Below, in pieces: positions 35,533 through 42,587 of a stretch of DNA of 64,000 nucleotides. How positions within the stretch are numbered: the first letter of the stretch is position 1; each line of letters starts with the position of its first letter. The position numbers and the translations under genes were made by a program. This stretch comes from Rikenellaceae bacterium. GTDB taxonomy: Bacteria; Bacteroidota; Bacteroidia; Bacteroidales; Rikenellaceae. The DNA is taken from contig SUZR01000001.1 of assembly GCA_015059845.1 (NCBI GenBank), forward strand, positions 62,001 through 126,000, read 5' to 3'. The notes under the pieces are model-generated. The model did no database searches. It was not told where the DNA came from and saw only the letters and a list, made by a program, of their open reading frames with translations.

Positions 35533-36105
35533 TTAGAATAGATACACAAATGATATGGCGAGTTTTGTTATGCCCCAATAATCTTTATCGCCATCGGTGA
35601 GAATCTTGTCGTTGCAATCCGTACAGCTGTACTGGTCATACCAAGCGTGCGCATAACCCACGCCGACCTCAGCCTCAAGATTCCAATGTTTGCCGAGCAT
35701 CCACGCATATCCGTAGGCTATACCACCACCGAGGGCGTGACCTTTATAGCGATAATTCTCCAATCCATCCCAAATGCTGAATGGGAAGAACGACAGATTA
35801 CCGATGTTGAATCCGCCTCCGACCATATGCACGCCCAAGAAGTGACCGTTGAAGCGTTCGCAGGTCCACCAGCGAAACTCAGGCTGTACGAGCCAGTGTT
35901 TCCACTTGCGGTTGTGAGAGAATGTAAAGGGATTGAATCCTGCCGAGATGTCGAGCGTTGTCTGCTTGCCCAATCCTATCTCTACGCCCAGGTTGGGCGA
36001 TGCGGATGCCCAGTATAACAAGTTGGTTTTGATACCAACAACTTGGGCATCGACTTTTCCGATGAATGCGGCCATAGCCAGCATTAGAAGTAGTAATTTT
36101 CTCAT
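35533..36105 (-). CDS. DUF3575 outer-membrane beta-barrel-like protein
   Basis: This 190-aa exported protein has a signal peptide (MRKLLLLMLAMAAFIGKVDA). The body is rich in aromatic residues and alternating beta strands and ends with the aromatic residue F (SFVYLF), a hallmark of outer-membrane barrels. The block VGIKTNLLYWASASPNLGVEIGL is typical of DUF3575. The family is found next to fimbrial and OmpA genes in Bacteroidales, which matches the downstream neighbour. Its exact role is unknown. Confidence 0.85.
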   Translation of the reverse strand: MRKLLLLMLAMAAFIGKVDAQVVGIKTNLLYWASASPNLGVEIGLGKQTTLDISAGFNPFTFSHNRKWKHWLVQPEFRWWTCERFNGHFLGVHMVGGGFNIGNLSFFPFSIWDGLENYRYKGHALGGGIAYGYAWMLGKHWNLEAEVGVGYAHAWYDQYSCTDCNDKILTDGDKDYWGITKLAISFVYLF

Positions 36106-36207
36106 AGTTTGAAGATTGCCAATTAATCCAATCAGCTATATTCAAACTTTGCACCAAAATAGCGTTTGGCGCCAGAGAAAATCCAATAAAAACAGATTAC
36201 CTATTTA

Positions 36208-36669
36208 TTAAAACAGCAAATTTACACCTTGCAGGGCCAGTAGCATTAGCAGATAGCGGACAAACTTGCCGACAAACATCGTGGCAGTTGTGAGATATAC
36301 GTTGGCGCGCATAAGACCTAACAGAACGATTATAACCTCGCCAACCCACGGCAATACACCAAATACACCCATCCACGCGCCGTATTTTCTCACGAATCTA
36401 TCTACGCGCTCCATCTTTGTGTGGTCGATTTTGAGCCATCGCTCAATCCATTGCATATTGCCCAGATAACCAAGCCAATAGCATATCAATCCGCCGAGCG
36501 TATTACCAACGGAGGCCGATATAAGGCATACAATCGGGTCGGCACCCATCTGTACCAAGACAGTGAGTACCAGCTCCGAACTGAATGGCAATATGCTGCC
36601 CGCCAACAGAGCGGACAGGAAAAGGCCAATGTAGCCCCATTCGACAAAAAATTGTGCTATGGCATCCAT
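36208..36669 (-). CDS. YqaA/DedA-like small membrane protein
   Basis: This 153-aa protein has about four hydrophobic segments and the family motif FSSELVLTVLVQMGADP, then SASVGNTLGGLICYWLGYLG. Near residue 108 it has PWVGEVIIVLLG, similar to the conserved region of YqaA/SNARE-associated (DedA) proteins. DedA relatives act in lipid or proton-linked membrane transport. The minus-strand -7 element TATTTTTG lies just upstream, divergent from the TonB receptor promoter. Confidence 0.85.
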   Translation of the reverse strand: MDAIAQFFVEWGYIGLFLSALLAGSILPFSSELVLTVLVQMGADPIVCLISASVGNTLGGLICYWLGYLGNMQWIERWLKIDHTKMERVDRFVRKYGAWMGVFGVLPWVGEVIIVLLGLMRANVYLTTATMFVGKFVRYLLMLLALQGVNLLF

Positions 36670-36686
36670 TTGAAATAATAATTATG

Positions 36687-36714
36687 CAAAAATAGTGATT
36701 TTTTTGTATATTTG
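36687..36714. promoter_or_regulatory. Divergent promoter pair for yqaA-like (minus) and TonB receptor (plus)
   Basis: The minus strand reads TATTTTTG at 36694-36687 and the plus strand TATATTTG at 36707-36714. Both match TAnnTTTG, and their -7 boxes lie only 12 nt apart, so the two promoters must share DNA and may compete. Confidence 0.55.
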
Positions 36715-36798
36715 CGTCGATAGCCTTTCGAACATTTGCGTCGAAGGGATTGCGTGTGTTAAACTTGCACCGTAGATAGGTGCCCTAAACAGTGTGTG

Positions 36799-39700
36799 AT
36801 GAAGAAATTAGTTTGCCTATTGGTGGCAATCCTGAGCCTTGTATGTGTAGAGGCTCAAATTACAACCGCCTCTCTGCGCGGTGTTGTTAAAAATCAATCA
36901 AATGAAGTATTAGTCGGCGCAACCGTCGTGTTGTCGCATCCCGTTACGGGACAATCCTATGCCGTGGCTGCTGATGTGCAGGGACGATATTCGTTGCACG
37001 GAATACGTCCTGCGGATGGCTATGTGCTGGAGGTTAGCTATGTGGGTTATGCAACCTATGTGGAAGAGTCGTTGACGATGCGTGTGGGTGACGTGCGTGT
37101 CGAGGAGATTGTTTTGCAGGAATCTGCGACCCTGGATGAGGTTGTGGTTACGGCACAAATGGCTCAGTCGGGAGATATTGCGGGTAAGTTTGATGAAGAA
37201 TTTATCTCAAATATGCCGACCGTGTCGCGCTCTCTTTATGATGCGGTGAGATTGTTGCCGCAGGCCGTTGCAACGAAGAGTGGCGGTATGTCATACGGAG
37301 GTGTAGCTAATCGCTATAACGCATTTATGGTCAATGGTGTAGCTAATAACGATATGTATGGTTTATCGTCGTCGGGTACCAATGGCGGCTTGTCGAATGC
37401 TAACCCCGTGGCGTTGGATGCTATTGAGCAAATTGAGGTCGCGGTGGCGTCGTACGATGTGCGTATGAGCGGCTTTGGTGGCGGTGCAATAAATGCTATT
37501 ACCAAGTCGGGAACAAACGAGTTTAAGGGAAGTGCATATACCTATTATAATAATCAGGATCTCTATGGCACTACGGCGGGTCGCAATGTCGCTAACCGTA
37601 AGAAGCTGGAGCAACAATCAACACAGATTTATGGCGTAACGCTGGGTGGCCCGATTGTTAAGAATAAGCTCTTTTTCTTCGTTAGTGGTGAGTATAATCT
37701 CGATAGCTCTCCATCCTCTTATTATTTGGGATATGATGGCGTGGCGTTGGATGGCGCGGAGCTGGATAGAATATCAAATCGTTATAAAACCCTGACTGGT
37801 TATGATGGCGGTGGTACGGGTCTAAGAGATGTACAGCAACGCTCGGGCTCGCTGTTGGCCACGCTCGACTGGCATATAAACGACCATAATAGATTGTCGG
37901 CGAGTTATAGCTTCTTGGATGCACGAGCAGAGGAGTATGCCAACTCTTTGACCTCGTTTACCTTCAACGGCTCGGGCTATGCCAATTATAGTACAGCTCA
38001 CCATCTTGCATTGTCGTTGGAGTCGCGTATCTCGGACCGTATCCATAATACGTTGCGTGTTGGTTTTTCGCGCGTGGGTGATGGTCGTGAGCCTGATGTC
38101 AAGGGCGATTTGCCGAGTGTGATAATCCGTAATGCAGGTAGTACGGGAGGCGTTGCAATTAACATTGGAAATAATCGTTATGCGGGCGTCAATAGCTTGA
38201 GCCAAAATGTGTTGACGCTGACGGATGACTTTATTGTCGAGCGAGGCGCGCACTCCGTAACGGTGGGTATGCATCACGAGTTTTACAATATCCACAATCG
38301 TTATCTCGCCAATGCTTATGGCACTTATACCTATAACTCTGTAGAGGATTTTGAGAATGACTTAGCTTCGGTTTACGAGTATAATTACACCGACCCCGAA
38401 GTTACGGGAACAACTACGTGGGGCCCGAGATTCCGCGCTGCGGAGCTGAATTTCTATCTGCAGGACCGCTGGGCACTGGGGCGTGGCTTGCAGCTTACGT
38501 ATGGCTTGCGAGCTACCCTGCCGCTGATTTTCAATAAGCCTACTCCGAATGAGGATTTCAATTCGGGAGATATTTCCCGCAGGTATGGAGTTCGTATTGG
38601 CGACGTGCCCAAGGCGCAACTTCTGCTCTCGCCGCGCGTGGGATTGTCGTGGAGAAAGGATTACGCCTCTGGACAGTTGTCGGTTGATGGTGGCGTTGGT
38701 GTCTTTACGGGTCAGGTGCCTTTTGTGTGGATTGTAAATAACTATTCAAATACGGGCGTTGAGCAGAAGGGACTGCGCCTGACGGCAAAAACCGATGGTG
38801 GCAAGATTGTGGAGTCGGCTGCTGGATTCTCGGTGAAGCCCTCGCCTACTATGCAGTCAAATACGCGTTTTATGCTTAATGCTATGAATCGCAAGTTCCG
38901 TTATCCGCAGAACCTGAAGGCGAGCCTTGCTGTTGGTTTCTTGACCAATGATGGCTGGCAGCTGCGAGCCGAGGCGCTCTATACAAAGACTCTGCATAAT
39001 GCCGTATTCCGTAATTTGGCTATCGAGCGTACGGGCGAGAGCCTTTATCTTGTGTCGGGTAATGAGGATTCGGCGTTGTCGCTAAACCGCACCACGACAA
39101 ATGATTATTCGGCGGTCTATTATCTCGATAATACCTCGCGTGGATATTCATATTCACTTTCGGGTAGCGTAGCGAAGAGTTTTTCGTGGGGTTTGTCGCT
39201 GATGGCGTCATACGTCTTTGGCCATTCGTATGCCGTGTGTGATGTTCCATCTACGTCGTCGTCAAGTAATTGGAGTCGTACCTACGCGTTGGATTTGAAC
39301 GATGTCCCGCTATCGTTTTCGGCCTATGATATTCCGCATAAAGTATCTTTGGCAGCGTCATATCATAAGCGTTATGCGAAATTATTCGATGTCAGCGCAG
39401 GTTTGGTCTATCAGATGACCTCCGGCCAGCGATATTCGTTGTGCTTTGGCGAGAGCGTAGATTTTAATGGCGACGGAGCCTACGGCTCAACGCTGATGTA
39501 TATCCCGACAGAGGCAGAGATGCAGACGATGCGTTTTGCCGATGAGACATCGCGTGAGAGGTGGAATGCATTTATTGAGCAGGATAGCTATTTGCGAAAT
39601 AACAGAGGTCGTTTTGCTGAGCGTAACTCGATGCAGGCACCCGCCGAACATCGTATAGATTTGCACCTTGCTCACGGCTTCTACTTTGGTGCGCAGTCTG

Positions 39701-39921
39701 GCCGAAAATTGGAGATTTCGCTCGATGTTATGAATCTCGGAAATCTCATTTGTCGCCATTGGGGAACCTATTATAATGTGTCGGGAGTCCGCTTGCAGCC
39801 CGTGACGGTAACGGCCGTAGAGAATGGAGAGATGGTGTACCGTTTTACGGGAGCAACGCCCTCTGCCGATGATTTGTTGTCGCGCTGGAGTATGCAGCTC
39901 GGGGCACGCGTCGTGTTCTAA
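36799..39921 (+). CDS. TonB-dependent receptor with carboxypeptidase-regulatory-like N-terminus (Oar-like)
   Basis: This 1040-aa outer-membrane protein has a signal peptide (about residues 1-20) and a carboxypeptidase-regulatory-like beta domain (about 22-115, ITTASLRGVVKNQSNEVLVG). A plug domain with SRSLYDAVRLLPQAV and SGFGGGAINAITKSGTNEFKGS follows, then a large barrel with many aromatic strands ending in ARVVF. It resembles OmpA-related (Oar-like) receptors rather than SusC, and no SusD partner is present. The substrate is unknown. ATG 36799 is chosen; GTG 36796 would add one residue. No clear terminator follows. Confidence 0.9.
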   Translation: MKKLVCLLVAILSLVCVEAQITTASLRGVVKNQSNEVLVGATVVLSHPVTGQSYAVAADVQGRYSLHGIRPADGYVLEVSYVGYATYVEESLTMRVGDVRVEEIVLQESATLDEVVVTAQMAQSGDIAGKFDEEFISNMPTVSRSLYDAVRLLPQAVATKSGGMSYGGVANRYNAFMVNGVANNDMYGLSSSGTNGGLSNANPVALDAIEQIEVAVASYDVRMSGFGGGAINAITKSGTNEFKGSAYTYYNNQDLYGTTAGRNVANRKKLEQQSTQIYGVTLGGPIVKNKLFFFVSGEYNLDSSPSSYYLGYDGVALDGAELDRISNRYKTLTGYDGGGTGLRDVQQRSGSLLATLDWHINDHNRLSASYSFLDARAEEYANSLTSFTFNGSGYANYSTAHHLALSLESRISDRIHNTLRVGFSRVGDGREPDVKGDLPSVIIRNAGSTGGVAINIGNNRYAGVNSLSQNVLTLTDDFIVERGAHSVTVGMHHEFYNIHNRYLANAYGTYTYNSVEDFENDLASVYEYNYTDPEVTGTTTWGPRFRAAELNFYLQDRWALGRGLQLTYGLRATLPLIFNKPTPNEDFNSGDISRRYGVRIGDVPKAQLLLSPRVGLSWRKDYASGQLSVDGGVGVFTGQVPFVWIVNNYSNTGVEQKGLRLTAKTDGGKIVESAAGFSVKPSPTMQSNTRFMLNAMNRKFRYPQNLKASLAVGFLTNDGWQLRAEALYTKTLHNAVFRNLAIERTGESLYLVSGNEDSALSLNRTTTNDYSAVYYLDNTSRGYSYSLSGSVAKSFSWGLSLMASYVFGHSYAVCDVPSTSSSSNWSRTYALDLNDVPLSFSAYDIPHKVSLAASYHKRYAKLFDVSAGLVYQMTSGQRYSLCFGESVDFNGDGAYGSTLMYIPTEAEMQTMRFADETSRERWNAFIEQDSYLRNNRGRFAERNSMQAPAEHRIDLHLAHGFYFGAQSGRKLEISLDVMNLGNLICRHWGTYYNVSGVRLQPVTVTAVENGEMVYRFTGATPSADDLLSRWSMQLGARVVF

Positions 39922-39999
39922 TAATAAGAGGGCCAAGAGAGTGAAAAATAATGTGTAAAAAAGTATGAAAAACAGGCGCTCTATTTGGAAAATTTTTCT

Positions 40000-40007
40000 T
40001 ACCTTTG
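40000..40007 (+). promoter_or_regulatory. -7 element TACCTTTG of the pyrC-carAB-pyrKD operon
   Basis: This exact TAnnTTTG match places transcription start at about 40012, only about 15 nt before the leader ORF. The -33 region is not well conserved. Confidence 0.6.
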
Positions 40008-40027
40008 CAAGAAATAAATTGGTCGGT

Positions 40028-40153
40028 ATGAATAAGCAGAATAACATATCTCCGTTGTTAGCGAAGTATCGCGAGGCGAACAATTCGGATGGTTGTTTTT
40101 CTATTTCTATTACCGTTATTCAAAACGACGTAACAACTGTTTTTATTTGTTAA
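40028..40153 (+). CDS. Putative 41-aa pyrimidine operon leader peptide (PyrL-like)
   Basis: The ORF begins ATGAATAAGCAGAAT about 15 nt after the predicted transcription start and ends with TAA at 40151-40153, 6 nt before a terminator stem. It encodes 41 residues beginning MNKQNNISPLL with no recognisable domain. Codons 22-31 and 37-41 lie in U-rich RNA (GGTTGTTTTTCTATTTCTAT at 40091-40110 and GTTTTTATTTGT at 40139-40150). In enterobacterial pyrBI, a leader ORF of similar length (44 codons) with U-rich pause sites ends at the attenuator; low UTP slows RNA polymerase, and the ribosome then prevents hairpin formation. The same logic is inferred here and untested. Confidence 0.6.
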   Translation: MNKQNNISPLLAKYREANNSDGCFSISITVIQNDVTTVFIC

Positions 40154-40159
40154 TATATT

Positions 40160-40184
40160 GGGCGACTGTTTGGTCGCCCTTTTT
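40160..40184 (+). terminator. Putative attenuator terminator just upstream of pyrC
   Basis: The perfect stem GGGCGAC/GTCGCCC (40160-40166 and 40173-40179) with a TGTTTG loop is followed by TTTTT. It ends 10 nt before the pyrC ATG, so it cannot be the end of the TonB-receptor gene 240 nt upstream in any simple sense. A ribosome at the leader stop codon would cover the start of the 5' arm. Confidence 0.8.
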
Positions 40185-40194
40185 GTAAATAGAT

Positions 40195-41466
40195 ATGAAT
40201 ACAAGAATACTCCTTAAAGGTGGCACCGTGGTGCGTAATGGTCTGATTGAGAGGACGGATGTATATGTAGTAGATGGTAAAATCGCACGCGTAGCGGCAG
40301 ACGTTCAGCCCGCTGAGGGTGATAAAATCTACGATTGCACAGGCCTTACCATTATGAGCGGTTTGGTCGATTTGCACGTGCATCTGCGTGAGCCCGGATT
40401 CTCTTCAAAGGAGACTATTGCAACGGGTACGGCAGCTGCGGCACACGGCGGATTTACAACCGTATGTTCTATGCCTAACCTCGCTCCGGCACCCGATACA
40501 ATGGAGAATTTGCAGCAGCAGTTGGATATCATCGAGCGTGACGCTGTGATTAAGGTACTGCCCTATGCTACCATCACACGTAAGCGTGCAGGTGACGAGC
40601 TTGTGAACTTTGCCGAGCTAAAGCCCTATGTTGCAGGTTTCTCGGATGATGGTACTGGCGTGCAAACTGAGGAGGTTATGCGTCAGGCTATGGTCGAGGC
40701 TGCAAAGACAGATACAATCATTGCAGCGCACTGCGAGGTGGATGAGTTGTTGCGTGGCGGATATATTCACGATGGTGAGTATGCTGCAAAGAATGGCCAC
40801 CGTGGTATCTGCTCGGAGAGCGAGTGGAAGCAGGTGGAGCGCGATATTGAGCTGGCTGCGGAGGCGGGTTGCCGCTATCACGTTTGTCATATCTCGACAA
40901 AGCAGACCGTTGAACTGATTCGTCAGGCAAAGGCTCGTGGTGTGAAGATAACCTGCGAGACAGGCCCCCACTACCTTACGATGTGCGATATGGATCTCAA
41001 GGAGGAGGGACGCTTCAAGATGAATCCCCCGATTCGCTCGGCTGAGGATAGAGATGCACTGATTGCAGGTTTGCAGGATGGCACGATTGACGTTGTGGCT
41101 ACCGATCACGCACCTCACACTGCGGAGGAGAAGTCGCGCGGTTTGGAGCGTAGTGCAATGGGTGTTGTAGGTATCGAAACATCATTTGCTGTAATCTATA
41201 CCAAGCTGGTTAAGGCGGGCATTATCTCGCTTGAGAAGGCTGTGGAGGTGTTGGCTGAGGCTCCCCGCAAGATATTCAAATTGGGCGGAGGCCTGAAGGA
41301 GGGCGAGGCAGCCGATATCGCGGTATTCGACCTCGAGAAGGAGTTTACGGTTGACCCCGATACCTTCCTTTCGAAGGGTCGCAGCACCCCGTTTGAGGGC
41401 TGGCAGTTGCAGGGCGAGTGCTGCTTGACACTTGTTGATGGCCGCGTTGCGTATGAAAGAAAATAG
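40195..41466 (+). CDS. pyrC: Dihydroorotase
   Basis: PyrC closes carbamoyl aspartate to dihydroorotate. The 423-aa protein is the long, type I (AllB/PyrC-like) form: metal ligands H61 and H63 in DLHVHLREPG, FSDDGTGVQ, HCEVDEL, YHVCHISTK, and the catalytic D304 in VATDHAPHT. Length and all ligands are normal. It is the first structural gene of pyrC-carA-carB-pyrK-pyrD, directly behind the putative attenuator, and is followed by carA after 32 nt. Confidence 0.95.
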   Translation: MNTRILLKGGTVVRNGLIERTDVYVVDGKIARVAADVQPAEGDKIYDCTGLTIMSGLVDLHVHLREPGFSSKETIATGTAAAAHGGFTTVCSMPNLAPAPDTMENLQQQLDIIERDAVIKVLPYATITRKRAGDELVNFAELKPYVAGFSDDGTGVQTEEVMRQAMVEAAKTDTIIAAHCEVDELLRGGYIHDGEYAAKNGHRGICSESEWKQVERDIELAAEAGCRYHVCHISTKQTVELIRQAKARGVKITCETGPHYLTMCDMDLKEEGRFKMNPPIRSAEDRDALIAGLQDGTIDVVATDHAPHTAEEKSRGLERSAMGVVGIETSFAVIYTKLVKAGIISLEKAVEVLAEAPRKIFKLGGGLKEGEAADIAVFDLEKEFTVDPDTFLSKGRSTPFEGWQLQGECCLTLVDGRVAYERK

Positions 41467-41498
41467 GTAAAACAAATAATATAAATCAAATTAAACGA

Positions 41499-42587
41499 AT
41501 GAAACCATTTACAAAAAAGTTAGTTCTTGAGAACGGTCGTGAGTTCCTCGGCTATGGCTATGGTGCCAACGTGGAGCGTGTGTGCGATATCGTTTTCAAT
41601 ACTTCGGTGGTGGGTTATCAGGAGATTCTCTCTGACCCTTCGTGTGTGGACCAGATTGTAGTGATGGCCTACCCGTTGATTGGTAACTACGGTATCACCG
41701 ACGAGGACTTCGAGTCAAAGACTCCGCAGATTGGCGGTATGGTTGTACGCGAGTGCAACGAGAATCCTTCAAACTTCCGTTACACCAAGACCTTCTCGGA
41801 GACATTGGAGGAGGCTGGTATCCCCTGCATCGCAGGAGTTGATACCCGTATGATTGTACGCATTATCCGTGACGAGGGTTCGCAGCGTGCTGCTATCGTG
41901 AATATTGACACAACTACCGAGCAGGCTCTGGAGATGATTAAGAATACTCCCCTGCCGACAAATCAGGTAGCCAAGGTCAGCAGCCGCAAGCGCTGGTTCT
42001 CACGTACGCCTAATCATAAGTACGACATCGTGGCTGTAGATTGCGGTATCAAGCATAGCATCATCAGCCAGTTCACCAGTCGTGGTTGCAACGTAACGGT
42101 TGTACCTTACAACACCACTCTGGAGGAGATTATGGCATTCAATCCCGATGGTATCTTTATCTCTAACGGACCCGGTAATCCCGAGGAGCTTGAGAATGTC
42201 GTGGAGTTGATTCGTCAGGTGGAGGGCAAGATTCCTTTGCTGGGTATCTCACTCGGTATGGAGCTTATCGCGTTGGCTTATGGCGCCAAGGTTTATAAGA
42301 TGAAGTGTGGCCACCACGGCTGCCCTGCTGTTCGTACGCTCGCTACGGGTCGTATCGATATGACATCTCAGAACCACGATTACGCTGTGGATGCCGCATC
42401 ACTCGCAGGTACACGCTTGGTGGTTACCCACGAGAATGTGCTGGATAAGAGCGTAGAGGGTATCGAGTGCGCAGAGGATAAGATGTATGCTTTGCAGTTC
42501 CACCCCGAGAGCGCTCCGGGCCCGCAGGATTGCACATATCTTTTCGATAAATTCATTAAACTGATGGAGGAGAAACAAAATGCCTAG
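41499..42587 (+). CDS. carA: Carbamoyl-phosphate synthase small subunit with Ser at the glutaminase nucleophile position
   Basis: CarA normally hydrolyses glutamine and channels ammonia to CarB. The 362-aa protein has the standard N-terminal domain (LENGREFLGYGYG, GYQEILSDPS, NYGITDEDFESK) and a class I glutaminase domain. At the nucleophile elbow it reads LLGISLGMELIALAYGAKVYKMKCGHHG instead of the usual GICLGHQ: the nucleophile Cys is S251 (TCA codon at 42249-42251), and His-Gln is Met-Glu. The His/Glu of the triad remain in LQFHPESAPGP. In vertebrate CPS I, the same Cys-to-Ser change goes with ammonia use. The gene overlaps carB by 8 nt. Confidence 0.93.
   Translation: MKPFTKKLVLENGREFLGYGYGANVERVCDIVFNTSVVGYQEILSDPSCVDQIVVMAYPLIGNYGITDEDFESKTPQIGGMVVRECNENPSNFRYTKTFSETLEEAGIPCIAGVDTRMIVRIIRDEGSQRAAIVNIDTTTEQALEMIKNTPLPTNQVAKVSSRKRWFSRTPNHKYDIVAVDCGIKHSIISQFTSRGCNVTVVPYNTTLEEIMAFNPDGIFISNGPGNPEELENVVELIRQVEGKIPLLGISLGMELIALAYGAKVYKMKCGHHGCPAVRTLATGRIDMTSQNHDYAVDAASLAGTRLVVTHENVLDKSVEGIECAEDKMYALQFHPESAPGPQDCTYLFDKFIKLMEEKQNA

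Noticed and set aside
36799..39921. SusC-type receptor with possible SusD partner
   Set aside because: The receptor lacks clear SusC features and no SusD-like lipoprotein is adjacent, so it was called as an Oar-like TonB-dependent receptor only.
39965..40027. Upstream in-frame ATG extending the pyr leader ORF to 62 codons
   Set aside because: It lies before the TACCTTTG promoter element, so it would not be on the predicted transcript.
40061..40084. Possible PyrR-binding loop (TCGCGAGGCGA) in the pyr leader
   Set aside because: It shares only the GAGGC core with the PyrR consensus and lacks the surrounding stem, and no pyrR gene is in the window.
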